Assembly (NCBI RefSeq): GCF_038396765.1
Contig: NZ_CP150096.1
Location: forward strand, 353,501 to 417,500
Source of the DNA: Chitinophaga caseinilytica
GTDB taxonomy: Bacteria > Bacteroidota > Bacteroidia > Chitinophagales > Chitinophagaceae
DNA: 64,000 nt
Reading direction: 5' to 3'
Shown: piece after piece, positions 1-8,959 of the stretch
Position numbering within the stretch: position 1 is the stretch's first letter
Layout: each line of letters opens with the position of its first letter
Position numbers and translations under genes: made by a program
The notes under the pieces: generated by a model
What the model was told of the DNA's origin: nothing
Seen by the model: only the letters and a program-made list of their open reading frames with translations
Databases searched by the model: none

Positions 1-1040
1 TCCTTGATGGAGCCCATTTTCTTGATCTGCTGCAGCTGTTCCTTGAAGTCGTCGAAATCGAACTGGTTCTGGCGGATCTTCTTTTCGAGCTTTTTGGCCT
101 GTTCTTCGTTGAACTGGGCCTGTGCGCGCTCCACGAGGGTGGTAATGTCTCCCATGCCGAGGATACGCTGCGCCATACGTTCGGGGTAGAAAACGTCGAG
201 CGTGTCGAGCTTTTCGCCCATAGACACGAACTTGATCGGTTTCTGCACCGTGTAGGTGATGGTGAGGGCCGCACCGCCGCGGGTGTCGCCATCGAGCTTG
301 GTAAGCACGATACCGGAGAAATCGAGCTTTTCGTTGAAGGCCTTGGCGGTGTTCACCGCATCCTGGCCGGTCATGGAATCCACCACGAAGAGGATTTCCT
401 GGGGCTGGACGGCCTTTTTCACGTTGCTCACCTCGGTCATCATCACTTCATCGACCGCGAGGCGGCCGGCGGTATCGATGATCACGACGTTGTTGCCGTT
501 GGCTTTCGCCTGTTTGATGGCGTTTTCCGCGATCTGAACGGCGTTTTTGTTTTCGGGCTCGCTATATACTTCCACCCCGATCTGGCCGCCGAGCACCTGC
601 AGCTGGTCGATCGCCGCAGGACGGTAGATATCCGCTGCAACGAGCAGGGGCTTTTTGTTCTTTTTGGATTTGAGGAAATTGGCCAGTTTACCGGAGAAAG
701 TGGTTTTACCGGAACCCTGCAGGCCGGCGATGAGGATCACGGTGGGGTTGGCTTTGAGCTCCAGTTCCACTTCGGTGTTGCCCATCAGTTCCACCAGTTC
801 GTCTTTCACGATCTTCACCATGAGCTGGCCGGGAGAAATGGCGGTGATCACCTTTTCGCCGAGGGCTTTGTCTTTTACTTTATCGGTAAAGTCTTTGGCG
901 ATCTTGTAGTTCACGTCCGCGTCCACCAGGGCGCGGCGTATCTCTTTCACGGTAGTGGCGATATTGATTTCCGAGATACGACCTTCGCCCTTTAGTTGTT
1001 TAAAGGCCGACTCGAGCCGCTCTGATAATGATTCAAACAT
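1..1040 (-). CDS. ffh: Signal recognition particle protein Ffh (SRP54), 3' end cut by window edge
   Basis: GTPase subunit of the signal recognition particle; with 4.5S/SRP RNA it delivers nascent membrane proteins to FtsY. Read by hand on the minus strand from the ATG at 1038-1040, it begins MFESLSERLESAFKQLKGEG, the usual N domain of Ffh. The G domain follows, with P-loop GLQGSGKTT, then DTAGR and TKLDGD. The reading frame is open to the window edge, so about 346 codons are seen and the methionine-rich M domain is mostly missing. rpoD lies upstream on the same strand, separated by about 105 bases that hold a -7 box and a long palindrome. Confidence 0.96.
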   Translation of the reverse strand, partial: MFESLSERLESAFKQLKGEGRISEINIATTVKEIRRALVDADVNYKIAKDFTDKVKDKALGEKVITAISPGQLMVKIVKDELVELMGNTEVELELKANPTVILIAGLQGSGKTTFSGKLANFLKSKKNKKPLLVAADIYRPAAIDQLQVLGGQIGVEVYSEPENKNAVQIAENAIKQAKANGNNVVIIDTAGRLAVDEVMMTEVSNVKKAVQPQEILFVVDSMTGQDAVNTAKAFNEKLDFSGIVLTKLDGDTRGGAALTITYTVQKPIKFVSMGEKLDTLDVFYPERMAQRILGMGDITTLVERAQAQFNEEQAKKLEKKIRQNQFDFDDFKEQLQQIKKMGSIK

Positions 1041-1072
1041 ATTGGTAAACTGGTATGATCTTTAAAAATGCA

Positions 1073-1103
1073 AAATGGTGAATATTTCGAATATTCACCA
1101 TTT
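1073..1103 (-). terminator. Perfect 14-bp palindrome between rpoD and ffh
   Basis: Fourteen bases (1073-1086) pair perfectly with 1090-1103 around a TCG loop. On the minus strand the hairpin is followed by a T-rich stretch (TTTTGCATTTTT), which fits an intrinsic terminator for rpoD. It also lies just downstream of the likely ffh -7 box, so it would sit at the start of the ffh mRNA and could instead be an attenuator or operator. The stem is A/T-rich, so terminator strength is uncertain. Confidence 0.55.
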
Positions 1104-1109
1104 GGACTG

Positions 1110-1117
1110 CAAAAATA
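1110..1117 (-). promoter_or_regulatory. Putative -7 box for ffh
   Basis: On the minus strand these bases read TATTTTTG, a full match to the Bacteroidota -7 consensus TAnnTTTG, about 70 bases before the ffh start. No clear TTG is seen at the -33 position, so this is weaker than the rpoD promoter. Confidence 0.4.
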
Positions 1118-1145
1118 AGTTTTTGTTGCGTTCGCGGGAAAAAAA

Positions 1146-2015
1146 TCAGCCACCGAGATAATTCCGCAGCAGTTTGCTTCTGGAGGTGGTGCGGAGTTTG
1201 GTGATGGCTTTGTCTTTTATCTGGCGTACGCGTTCTCGGGTAAGACCGAATTTTTCGCCGATGTCTTCGAGGCTCATGGGATGTTCCACGCCGATGCCGA
1301 AATAGAGCATGATCACGTCTTTCTGGCGGTCGGTGAGGGTGGAAAGGGAGCGTTCGATCTCGCGGCGGAGGGAATCGTGGTGATCGAGCTCCTCGTCTGC
1401 ACTAACGGCATTGGGATTCTCGAGCACGTCGAGCAGGGAATTGTCTTCGCCGTCGATGAACGGAGCGTCCATAGACACGTGGCGGGCGGCAACGCCGAGG
1501 GTGGCTTCCACTTCTTCGGTGTTGATTTCGAGGATGGTGGCGAGCTCGTCGGGCGAGGGCTCACGTTCGAATTCCTGTTCGAGCTGGGAGTAGGCTTTGC
1601 TGATTTTGTTGGACAGGCCTACTTTATTGAGCGGGAGGCGCACGATGCGCGACTGCTCTGCGAGTGCCTGGAGGATGGATTGACGGATCCACCAAACGGC
1701 GTATGATATGAATTTGAAACCGCGGGTTTCATCGAACCGCTGGGCGGCTTTGATGAGGCCGAGGTTGCCTTCGTTGATAAGGTCAGAAAGGGAAAGGCCC
1801 TGGTTCTGGTACTGTTTGGCTACAGACACCACGAAGCGGAGGTTGGCTTTGGTAAGCTTTTCCAACGCGCGCTGGTCGCCCTGCTTGATGCGGATGGCCA
1901 GGTTCACTTCTTCTTCCGGCGTGATGAGATCCACTTTGCCGATCTCCTGCAAATACTTTTCTAGCGACTGGGACTCACGATTCGTGATGGACTTCGTGAT
2001 TTTTAGTTGGCGCAT
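1146..2015 (-). CDS. rpoD: Primary RNA polymerase sigma factor (RpoD/SigA)
   Basis: Housekeeping sigma-70 factor that directs RNA polymerase to TTG/TAnnTTTG promoters. About 289 residues, the short length normal for Bacteroidota. Region 1.2 lies near residues 15-45 and region 2 near 50-125, with the -10 recognition helix around [13 protein letters not shown]. Region 3 spans about 130-210, and region 4 ends with a helix-turn-helix at [20 protein letters not shown]. An ATG two codons upstream (2019-2021) is possible; 2015 is chosen because Bacteroidota orthologues usually begin [20 protein letters not shown] well-formed promoter of its own class lies at 2074-2103. Confidence 0.97.
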   Translation of the reverse strand: MRQLKITKSITNRESQSLEKYLQEIGKVDLITPEEEVNLAIRIKQGDQRALEKLTKANLRFVVSVAKQYQNQGLSLSDLINEGNLGLIKAAQRFDETRGFKFISYAVWWIRQSILQALAEQSRIVRLPLNKVGLSNKISKAYSQLEQEFEREPSPDELATILEINTEEVEATLGVAARHVSMDAPFIDGEDNSLLDVLENPNAVSADEELDHHDSLRREIERSLSTLTDRQKDVIMLYFGIGVEHPMSLEDIGEKFGLTRERVRQIKDKAITKLRTTSRSKLLRNYLGG

Positions 2016-2073
2016 TGACATAGCACGGGAACAGTTACAGGTTATTAATAAGTTAATTTAGAAGAATGCCCAA

Positions 2074-2103
2074 CAAAAATAACTTTTTTTAGATACGACC
2101 CAA
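2074..2103 (-). promoter_or_regulatory. Putative rpoD promoter (TTG - 19 bp - TAnnTTTG)
   Basis: On the minus strand TTG (2101-2103) is followed after 19 bases by TATTTTTG (2074-2081), matching both halves of the Bacteroidota sigma-A promoter. Transcription would start about 50 bases before the rpoD start codon. The rest of the 2022-2414 intergenic stretch is A/T-rich; besides this promoter and the one for the next gene no other feature was found in it. Confidence 0.6.
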
Positions 2104-2347
2104 AAAAATTACTAACCATTGAATCCTTTTCAAGCAAAATCGATTGTTGGTAATAATCTGTTCGTGTTATACCGCATTAACCGGCACTGATACTGGATTC
2201 ACCTATGATGGTCAGGGTGTGGAAAACGGGGTTGGTTTAACCGTTTCTTCAATCGCAAAATACATAATTAAATATTTTTATATTCCATTTTGTTATAAAT
2301 CGTGAAAATGAGAGCTTTAGGCGGGAAAATGTTTTTCAAAATTTATT

Positions 2348-2376
2348 TTGATAGAATAAATAATTTTCTATAATTG
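2348..2376 (+). promoter_or_regulatory. Putative promoter for the START-like gene
   Basis: TTG at 2348-2350 is followed after 18 bases by TATAATTG (2369-2376), a seven of eight match to TAnnTTTG. The expected transcript start is about 30 bases before the ATG at 2415. Confidence 0.45.
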
Positions 2377-2414
2377 CAGGCAGATGATTTTGATTTCTAT
2401 AATAATACAGTGCG

Positions 2415-2795
2415 ATGTCAAAGAAAGTGCAATATGAGTTAGAATATCCGGTGCGGTGCTCCCCAAGTATTCTTTATGAATTTTTGTCGACCCCTGCTGG
2501 TTTGCAGGAGTGGTTTGCCGACAAGGTGGATTTCCGGGATAATGTTTTTTCGTTTTCCTGGAATGGATCCGCGGAGGAAGCAGAAGTGCTGGAACAGGAA
2601 GAAGACGAGTTTATCCGCTTACATTGGACACATGCTCCCAAAAACGAGTATTTCGAATTCAGGATTCGGATCTCCGAAGTAACGAACATGACTATCCTGG
2701 TAATCAAGGATTTCGCAGAGAAAAAAGAAGTGGCGGACCAAAGCCAGCTCTGGGATTACCAGATCAAGGACCTTTTCCACCGTATCGGCAACTAA
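2415..2795 (+). CDS. START-like (SRPBCC fold) domain protein
   Basis: A 126-residue soluble protein filled by one SRPBCC/START-like domain, the type annotated in Bacteroidota as START-like domain-containing and related to AHSA1. It begins MSKKVQYELEYPVRCSPSIL, with the helix SPSILYEFLSTPAGLQEWFAD typical of the fold opening, then alternating strands. There is no signal peptide. The ligand or partner is unknown. It is monocistronic, behind its own promoter, and its stop codon overlaps by four bases the stop codon of the convergent broken gene at 2792-3396. Confidence 0.8.
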   Translation: MSKKVQYELEYPVRCSPSILYEFLSTPAGLQEWFADKVDFRDNVFSFSWNGSAEEAEVLEQEEDEFIRLHWTHAPKNEYFEFRIRISEVTNMTILVIKDFAEKKEVADQSQLWDYQIKDLFHRIGN

Positions 2796-3396
2796 CTATC
2801 TGAGGAACCTCCCAACCAGCCCAGCAGCGATGCATATTCTACCGCCGCAACGGGCAGGATATTTTCCCAATCTGTCAACTTACACTGTTTTGCTATTTTA
2901 ACGAAGGGCTGTTGCAGGATGCCTTTCCATTGCTCCTCCGTGAGCGTGGAAGCTGCGCGGTAGTTGTCTTCGCCGAAATGATGCTGCCAGGGGTCGTCGT
3001 TCACACAAACGTGCCACCCCGCGGATGCGAGCCGTTCGTGCATGCCCGTTAGCGCGCCGCGCCGGCGCTCCAGCTCCTCCCCCGCCAGGTGCAGCGTGAG
3101 ACTGAAATAGCGCCCCCACCAGAAAAACGTCCGGCAGGCGAATATGCTGTTCCGTGAGAAAGCACGGGGATAGTCGAGCATGACGTACGGGAGGCCCAGG
3201 TATTGCTCCCCCGCGAGATCTTCGGCGGCTGCGCCCCCTCAAGCTCCCATCCCCCGATCGTCATATCCGCCTCCATGGCCGATTGCAGCGATCCGAACAT
3301 CGCATATACCTTTTCGATCACCCGGTTTTTCGTGAGAATGATCTCCGCATCTGCCGCCAGTGCCATTTCACTTTCCGTAAGCCTGTAGTCTTCCAT
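2792..3396 (-). pseudogene. Conserved hypothetical protein, single-base frameshift
   Basis: Two minus-strand frames together make one protein of about 201 residues. The first runs from ATG 3394-3396 (MEDYRLTESEMALAADAEII) to about 3240. The second, entered at GGAAAEDLAGEQYLG, continues to the stop at 2792. The second frame has a TGA directly before the junction, so it has no start of its own. Adding one G to the five-G run at 3234-3238 restores the frame. The family is not recognised: no signal peptide, an aromatic-rich middle (FFWWGRYFS) and an acidic C-terminal half. The lesion could be real or a homopolymer sequencing error. Confidence 0.7.
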
Positions 3397-3538
3397 GCCG
3401 AAAATATTAACCAATTTTTGGGCGGGCCGCTGTTCCTCCTGTCGGGATTCGTATTAACTTTGTGCGGCCGCTTTTCAAAAATAAGCTGAAAACCAGGCCT
3501 TTTTACATTTTACCGTTTTATTTTTCATTCGCCGATTC

Positions 3539-4978
3539 GTGAAGAAACTCGATAAACTGATCATCAAAACCTTCGTGGGCCCATTCATCGCCACATTTTT
3601 CGTGACGCTGTTCGTGCTTATCATGCAGTTCGTCTGGAAGTATATCGACGACCTCGTGGGCAAAGGGCTGGACACGCCGGTGATCATGGAGCTGCTCATC
3701 TATACCAGCGCCAGCCTCGTTCCGCTTGCGCTTCCGCTGGCCGTGCTCCTTTCTTCCATCATGACCTTCGGCAACCTTGGCGAAAGCTTCGAGCTGGTGG
3801 CCATCAAATCGGCGGGCATTTCCCTGCTGCGGTTCATCCGCCCCCTGCTCTTCCTTTCCATCGGCATCGGCATCTGCGCCTTCCTTTTCGCCAACTACAT
3901 CATCCCCATCGCCAACCTCCGCGCCAAATCGCTCCTCTACGATATCACCAATTCCAAACCCGCCTTCAACATCAAACAGGGCGTGTTTTACGGCGATATC
4001 CCGGGGTACACCATCAAAGTAGCGAAGAAAGAAGCGGATAACAAGACCATCCACCAGGTGATGATCTACGAAAACTCCCTGGGCGATAAAAACCCGCGCA
4101 TCATCCTCGCCGAAAAAGGCACCATGGAATTGTCGGCCGATAAACGCTTCCTCCTTTTCACGCTCTATAACGGCTGGCGATATGAAGAACGCGGCAATAC
4201 CCGCGCCCAGCAAGGCAATGAGCTGATCAGGCTCGGGTTCAAGAAATACATCAAACCGTTCGACCTCCAGACGTTCGCGTTCGACCGTCTGCCGATGGAC
4301 CTTTTCGCCAGCAACCAGCAGATGCTGAACGTCCGCCAGCTGGATTACGGCATCGATTCGCTCCGCCGCATCGATTCCTCCATCGTCCGCACCGTCAACG
4401 CCTATGTGACCACCCGGTATCCGTTCTACAAGTGGAAAGACACGGGCTGGGCGGCCAATGTGAAGCCCCTGGCTACAGACACCTTTTTCAATTCGATCCC
4501 TGAAGCCAGCCGCAGGTACGTGATCGAGCGGGTGGAATCGAACCTCCGGGAATCGGAGTCGAGCCTTTCCACTTCTTCCAAAGATTACGTCGACAATAAA
4601 GAAAAAATATCGCTTTTCAAGGTGGAATGGCAGCGCAAATTCTCACTGGCCGCGGCCTGCGTGGTGCTTTTCCTCATCGGTGCGCCGCTGGGCTCCATCA
4701 TCCGGAAAGGCGGGCTGGGAACGCCGCTCGTGTTTGCGGTGATCTTCTTCGTCATCTTCAACATCTTCTTCATGACCGGCGAAAAAATGGCCCGACGGGA
4801 AGTGATGGCTTCCTGGAGCGGCATGTGGCTCGCCAATATCGTATTGTTGCCCATTTCGGCTTTCCTGGTGTACAAGGCCATGAACGACAGCCAGCTTTTC
4901 AACAAGGAATTCTACTACCGCTTCTTCCAGCGCGTGAAAAAGGAGTGGCAAAAACGCTTCAAAAAACAGCCCGCCTGA
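3539..4978 (+). CDS. LptF/LptG (YjgP/YjgQ) family permease
   Basis: Inner-membrane permease of the LPS export ABC transporter, which lifts LPS from the inner membrane to the periplasmic bridge. The 479 residues show the family layout: N-terminal membrane segments at about 12-38, 55-80 and 100-125, a large periplasmic beta-rich domain at about 130-350, and three C-terminal segments at about 365-450. MKKLDKLIIKTFVGPFIATF is the typical N-terminus. The start codon is GTG at 3539. It is longer than the 360-residue E. coli proteins, through a larger periplasmic part and a basic tail. Whether it is the F or G type cannot be told from sequence alone. Confidence 0.9.
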   Translation: MKKLDKLIIKTFVGPFIATFFVTLFVLIMQFVWKYIDDLVGKGLDTPVIMELLIYTSASLVPLALPLAVLLSSIMTFGNLGESFELVAIKSAGISLLRFIRPLLFLSIGIGICAFLFANYIIPIANLRAKSLLYDITNSKPAFNIKQGVFYGDIPGYTIKVAKKEADNKTIHQVMIYENSLGDKNPRIILAEKGTMELSADKRFLLFTLYNGWRYEERGNTRAQQGNELIRLGFKKYIKPFDLQTFAFDRLPMDLFASNQQMLNVRQLDYGIDSLRRIDSSIVRTVNAYVTTRYPFYKWKDTGWAANVKPLATDTFFNSIPEASRRYVIERVESNLRESESSLSTSSKDYVDNKEKISLFKVEWQRKFSLAAACVVLFLIGAPLGSIIRKGGLGTPLVFAVIFFVIFNIFFMTGEKMARREVMASWSGMWLANIVLLPISAFLVYKAMNDSQLFNKEFYYRFFQRVKKEWQKRFKKQPA

Positions 4979-5090
4979 GTTTGCGGCACGGTTGATGCGG
5001 TAACAGCTTTTTCCGGCCGGGGCACTACCGGCGGGAAAATGGCGTTATTACCGTTGAACGGCCTGAGAGACCGGCAAACCATATCGACTG

Positions 5091-6328
5091 ATGAAGCAAA
5101 TCCTGACAGTTCTGGCGGCAGCACTGCTGTTCCTTCCTTTTCCTATTTTATTCCGGACAGGCCTTGCGCCTGGAGCGGACGCACCGCTGTACGGCTGGCT
5201 ACAATCCGCCGCGGAAGCGGTTTTCGGCCATGGGCCTTTTGCTGCGCGCGTCCCCAATGCGCTGGCGGGCATTTTGACCGTGCTCACCTGTTTCCAGCTC
5301 GGGAAGCGGCGCGACGATGAGCGTTTCGGGATGTGGTGGGCCCTGGTCCTGGTGGGCTCCTGGCTGCCGCAACTGTTGTTCAGGAGCGATGCGCCGATGA
5401 TCTGGGGCAATTATTTCCTTTTTCTTTCCATTTACCTGGCTTACCGCCTGTCGTGGAGCACTTTCCCTGGCGCGCGGCGGCTTTATCGGGCGTGGGTTTG
5501 GGGATCGCGACCTTGTCTGCCGGGCTCGTGGCGCCTGTCATCTGGGCGTTGACGGGGCTGGTGTACTGGACCTGGAAGCGGTTCCATACCGGTTTGAAGT
5601 GGCCACAGCTGTTGTTTATCGTCATGATCGCCGCGGTGTCTGCCGGCTGGTATTATGCCTGGCTGGGCTGGCGCGGCGGGCTGGCGGGGCTTCGCATCCA
5701 GCCGTATGCTTCGGCCGGCAATTCATTTTCGCTTCACTGGCTGGCCATGGTGGCCTGTTTCCCGGTGCTGGCGTTTGCGCTGACCTGGTTGCAGACGGCA
5801 CGCACGCGGTCTATTTACCTGGCGCAGCCGGCGGAAAACAGGGATATGTCGTGGTGGATGTGGGCGATGTTCTGGACGGGACTGCTGGTGCTTTCCGTGA
5901 TGCGCGCTCCGCTGGAAAGCGCGTCGTTGCTGCATTTGCCGTTGGCGTACCTGGCGGCGGTGCAGGTGCACCGCGTGGTGGAGGGACGGCTCCGGCTGCG
6001 GCCCTGGAACCATGCGCTGCTGCTCATTTTGGGCATTGGCGGAGGGCTGATGCTGGCGTTGCTGCCGCTGGCGGGCAAATATCACCCGGAGCTGCTGCCG
6101 ACATGCTTCCGGCCGGATGCGGACTGGCATATCGCGGAGATGGCGTATGGCATTTTGTATATGATCTTCACGGCCGTGGGCGCGGCTTTGGTGGCGAAGA
6201 AGCGGGCGCAGGAGGGGTTGATGCTGCTGCTTTTCGGTGGAATGCTGCTGATTACGCTGGCGGCGGTGAGTTTCGGGGATAAGGTGCAATTGGCGCCGCA
6301 GGGCACGGCTGTCGAAACGAAAAAGTGA
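5091..6328 (+). pseudogene. GT39/ArnT-like polytopic membrane protein, single-base frameshift
   Basis: Two plus-strand frames join into a protein of about 412 residues rich in membrane helices. The frame from ATG 5091 is good to LAYRLSWST; the second takes over at FPWRAAALSGVGLGIATLSA and runs to 6328. One extra C or T in the TTTCCC run at 5462-5467 would restore it. The pattern RVPNALAGILTVLTCFQLG followed by many hydrophobic helices fits GT-C fold glycosyltransferases of the GT39/ArnT type, which use lipid-linked sugars. The usual acidic N-terminal motif is not obvious and the protein is short for the family, so the exact activity is uncertain. Confidence 0.65.
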
Positions 6329-6346
6329 TCCCCAGTAATATAATTG

Positions 6347-6382
6347 AAAGGCTTGTACCCTCTTTCCGGTGCAGGCCTTTTT
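6347..6382 (+). terminator. Intrinsic terminator after the GT-C gene
   Basis: A 13-pair stem (6347-6359 with 6368-6380, two G-U pairs) around an eight-base loop runs directly into five T residues, 19 bases after the stop codon. Confidence 0.8.
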
Positions 6383-6477
6383 ACATGAGTTCGGGTACAC
6401 CTGAAGTTCCGCATAACGGTTACACCGGAGTGGCGGGTAGGCGATAAATCCACTTGCATTTGCCGGTAAACGCGCAT

Positions 6478-6510
6478 AAAAAAGCGACCGTTGCACGGGG
6501 CAACGGTCGC
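6478..6510 (-). terminator. Intrinsic terminator after sod
   Basis: A perfect 11-bp stem, 6484-6494 with 6500-6510, followed on the minus strand by six T residues (6478-6483). It lies 24 bases beyond the sod stop codon. Confidence 0.88.
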
Positions 6511-6533
6511 GGGCATATGTTGGGCCGGGGGCC

Positions 6534-7262
6534 TTATTTCTTCAGTGCTTCTTCGTAGAGCGCGCTCACTTTTTCCCAGTTTACCACGTTCCAGAAGGCC
6601 GCGATATAGTCGGGGCGCTTGTTCTGGTGTTTGAGGTAATAGGCGTGCTCCCACACGTCGAGGCCCAGGATGGGTGTTCCGGGTTCTTTGGCGAGGTGGG
6701 TCATGAGGGGATTGTCCTGGTTGGGGGTGGAAGTGATGGCGAGTTGGCCGCCTTTTTTCACGATGAGCCAGGCCCATCCGGAGCCGAATACGCCTTTGGC
6801 GGCGTCGCCGAACTTCTGACGGAAGGCTTCATCTGACCCGAAAGCCGCGGTGATAGCGGATTTCAGTTTAGCGGAGGGTTCCGTTTTGGTGGGCGACAGC
6901 AGGCTCCAGAAAAGGGAGTGATTGTAATGGCCGCCGCCGTTGTTGCGGATGGCGGGCTCTGCCGCGGTAACGGCGGACAGGATCTGACCGAGGGATTTGG
7001 CGGCGAGGGGGCTCGACTTCAGGGCATCGTTCAGGTTTTTCACATAAGCGGCGTGGTGTTTCCCGTGATGGATTTCCATGGTAAGCTGGTCGATATTCGG
7101 CTCCAGCGCGCCGGCGGCATACGGAAGGGGCGGCAGTTCGAACGGGGCCTTGGCGGCGAGGAGGTCTTTATTCTGCTCCCCTGCGGCAAAAAGCCCAGAC
7201 GGATTGGCTATCGCAGCCACGCCGGCCAGTCCGGCCAGTTTTATGAATTCTCTCTTATTCAT
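6534..7262 (-). CDS. sod: Fe/Mn superoxide dismutase with export signal
   Basis: Converts superoxide to oxygen and hydrogen peroxide. The mature part has the Fe/Mn-SOD signature [13 protein letters not shown] with metal ligands Asp and His, N-terminal ligand histidines in [13 protein letters not shown], and [11 protein letters not shown]. Unlike most bacterial SODs it starts with an export peptide, [19 protein letters not shown], so the enzyme is predicted to act in the periplasm. The signal resembles a Tat-type leader but lacks a clear twin arginine. The start is taken at the second in-frame ATG (7260-7262), which fits the signal peptide better than the ATG three codons upstream. Metal preference cannot be decided from sequence. 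Confidence 0.93.
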   Translation of the reverse strand: MNKREFIKLAGLAGVAAIANPSGLFAAGEQNKDLLAAKAPFELPPLPYAAGALEPNIDQLTMEIHHGKHHAAYVKNLNDALKSSPLAAKSLGQILSAVTAAEPAIRNNGGGHYNHSLFWSLLSPTKTEPSAKLKSAITAAFGSDEAFRQKFGDAAKGVFGSGWAWLIVKKGGQLAITSTPNQDNPLMTHLAKEPGTPILGLDVWEHAYYLKHQNKRPDYIAAFWNVVNWEKVSALYEEALKK

Positions 7263-7281
7263 AATGAACATATTATTATTA

Positions 7282-7289
7282 CAAATCTA
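7282..7289 (-). promoter_or_regulatory. Putative -7 box for sod
   Basis: Minus-strand TAGATTTG matches TAnnTTTG, 20 bases before the sod start. No TTG at the expected -33 distance was found; the nearest CAA on the plus strand is at 7312-7314. Confidence 0.3.
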
Positions 7290-7361
7290 TTATTTCCACC
7301 GTAAAACCATGCAAATATTACACCAATGACGGGCGTTTTATTAATTTGCGGCTACGGAGGC

Positions 7362-7390
7362 CATTATTTTGCGGTTACTGCAAAATAATG
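7362..7390. repeat. Perfect 11-bp inverted repeat upstream of sod
   Basis: CATTATTTTGC (7362-7372) and GCAAAATAATG (7380-7390) flank a seven-base spacer. It lies about 100 bases upstream of sod in a 565-base stretch (7263-7827) with no convincing gene. It could be a regulator site for sod or for the divergent operon at 7828. Apart from this and the sod -7 box nothing else was recognised in the stretch. Confidence 0.5.
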
Positions 7391-7827
7391 CTATCGTTTC
7401 TCGTTTAATTTGAAATTAATTGCTATTTTACTTTTATATTCATGTGTAAGCTGTAGTGTACTTAATCATTTTGAAAAGATGAAGCCATTTATCCCTGGAG
7501 CCAGGATCAGTCCCCGACGGTACGAAAGGTATGCCGCAGGCGAGCCTGACTGCCAAATCCGGCGAAATCCGGGCATCGTCCATCTCCCCTTAAAAGTCAA
7601 ATCAAGCGCCATTCTTTTCCATTCAAGTTCATTAGTTAATACCCCTGTTTCCTGAAAAAGGGAAAGGTGACACAGGATTCCCGACCGTTGGGCTTATGCA
7701 AACGGTTGAATGCAATAAATTAAACCGGCCGGCAGCCGAAACGAAGCCGGGCGGTATTTGATTTTTGGATATAAGTATCAGAGCACAGGCTATTAATCAT
7801 TAAAAGAAAATCGAGCGTAGCGGCAGT

Positions 7828-8931
7828 ATGACACTAAAGGAACGCATACAAGAGACACAATCGGCGCCTATCACCTACACCCCGGTATTTTTCTACCCGG
7901 ACCGGGCTGCAGATCAGGCAGCACTGCAGCAATTGCTGGAGGCGCAACCGTATATAAGGGTATATGATGAGCTGGCCGGTCAGCTCCGGGAACTGGTGAA
8001 AATCCAGCACCCGACGCGCCGGCTGTCGGAAGCGGAAACGGTTACGGCCGTGGAAGCGCATCTGAACGGCGTTCCGCAAGACCAGTACGGCGTTTGGGTA
8101 TTTTACCCGTGGACGGCCAAGCTGGTGCACCTGCTCGGGAAGGAAGAATTCATCGCGCTCCGCACATCGCGGAACATGCACAAGATCACGGCGGCGGAAA
8201 GAGACGCGCTGCAGGAAAAGAAAATAGGCGTCATCGGTCTTTCCGTAGGCCAGACCATCGCCCTCACACTGGCTATGGAGCGGGTTTGCGGGGAATTGCG
8301 GCTGGCGGATTTCGACGATGTGGAACTGACGAATATGAACCGCCTGCGCACGACCGTCGACAACCTGGGGATGCCCAAAGTGATCGTGGCGGCGCGGGAG
8401 ATCGTGGAAATGGACCCTTACATCCAGGTGAAAGTTTACCTGGACGGGGCTACGGAAGCGAACCTCGACGATTTTCTCACCGGCGGCGGCAAGCTCGACA
8501 TCCTGGTGGAAGAGTGCGACGGGGTGGATGTGAAGATCCTCAGTCGCCAGAAAGCCCGCAAACACCGCATCCCCGTGGTTATGGACACCAACGACCGTGG
8601 AATGCTGGACATCGAGCGGTTCGACCTCGACCCGGAATACCCCCTGTTGCACGGGCTCATCCCTCCTATCGAAGACCTGGGCATGTTGAAACATCTGAGC
8701 AACGAGGAAAAGATTCCCATCCTGGGGCCGATGGCGGGTATGGCAGACATGAGCCCCCGCATGAAATATTCGCTGGGAGAGATCGGCAAAACCATCACCA
8801 CCTGGCCGCAACTGGCCTCCTCCGTTATGCTGGGCGGGGCGTTGGTGACAGACACCTGCCGGAGGATATTGCTGGACCAGCTGAAAAGCTCCGGCAGATA
8901 CTATGTGGATTTCGATCAACTCATTCAATAA
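7828..8931 (+). CDS. ThiF/E1-like adenylyltransferase
   Basis: E1-like enzymes activate a carboxylate as acyl-AMP using ATP. The Rossmann domain begins near residue 130 with IGVIGLSVGQTIAL in place of the usual GxGGxG. It keeps ADFDDVELTNMNRLR (acidic ATP/Mg site, and the Arg of the NxNR motif) and the Lys in LGMPKVIVAARE. The zinc-binding CxxC pairs of ThiF/MoeB are absent. Residues 1-125 are a family-specific N-terminal region. It is the first gene of an operon with a GNAT-fold protein 28 bases downstream and then sensor kinases. The substrate is unknown; the context suggests synthesis of a small molecule rather than thiamine or molybdopterin sulfur transfer. Confidence 0.82.
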   Translation: MTLKERIQETQSAPITYTPVFFYPDRAADQAALQQLLEAQPYIRVYDELAGQLRELVKIQHPTRRLSEAETVTAVEAHLNGVPQDQYGVWVFYPWTAKLVHLLGKEEFIALRTSRNMHKITAAERDALQEKKIGVIGLSVGQTIALTLAMERVCGELRLADFDDVELTNMNRLRTTVDNLGMPKVIVAAREIVEMDPYIQVKVYLDGATEANLDDFLTGGGKLDILVEECDGVDVKILSRQKARKHRIPVVMDTNDRGMLDIERFDLDPEYPLLHGLIPPIEDLGMLKHLSNEEKIPILGPMAGMADMSPRMKYSLGEIGKTITTWPQLASSVMLGGALVTDTCRRILLDQLKSSGRYYVDFDQLIQ

Positions 8932-8959
8932 CGCCCAAATTAACTAAACGAAGCAATCA

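Noticed and set aside
7410..7655. 81-codon frame with a lipoprotein-like start in the sod-thiF gap
   Set aside because: It starts at TTG, has no promoter, and after 20 residues looks like random coding.
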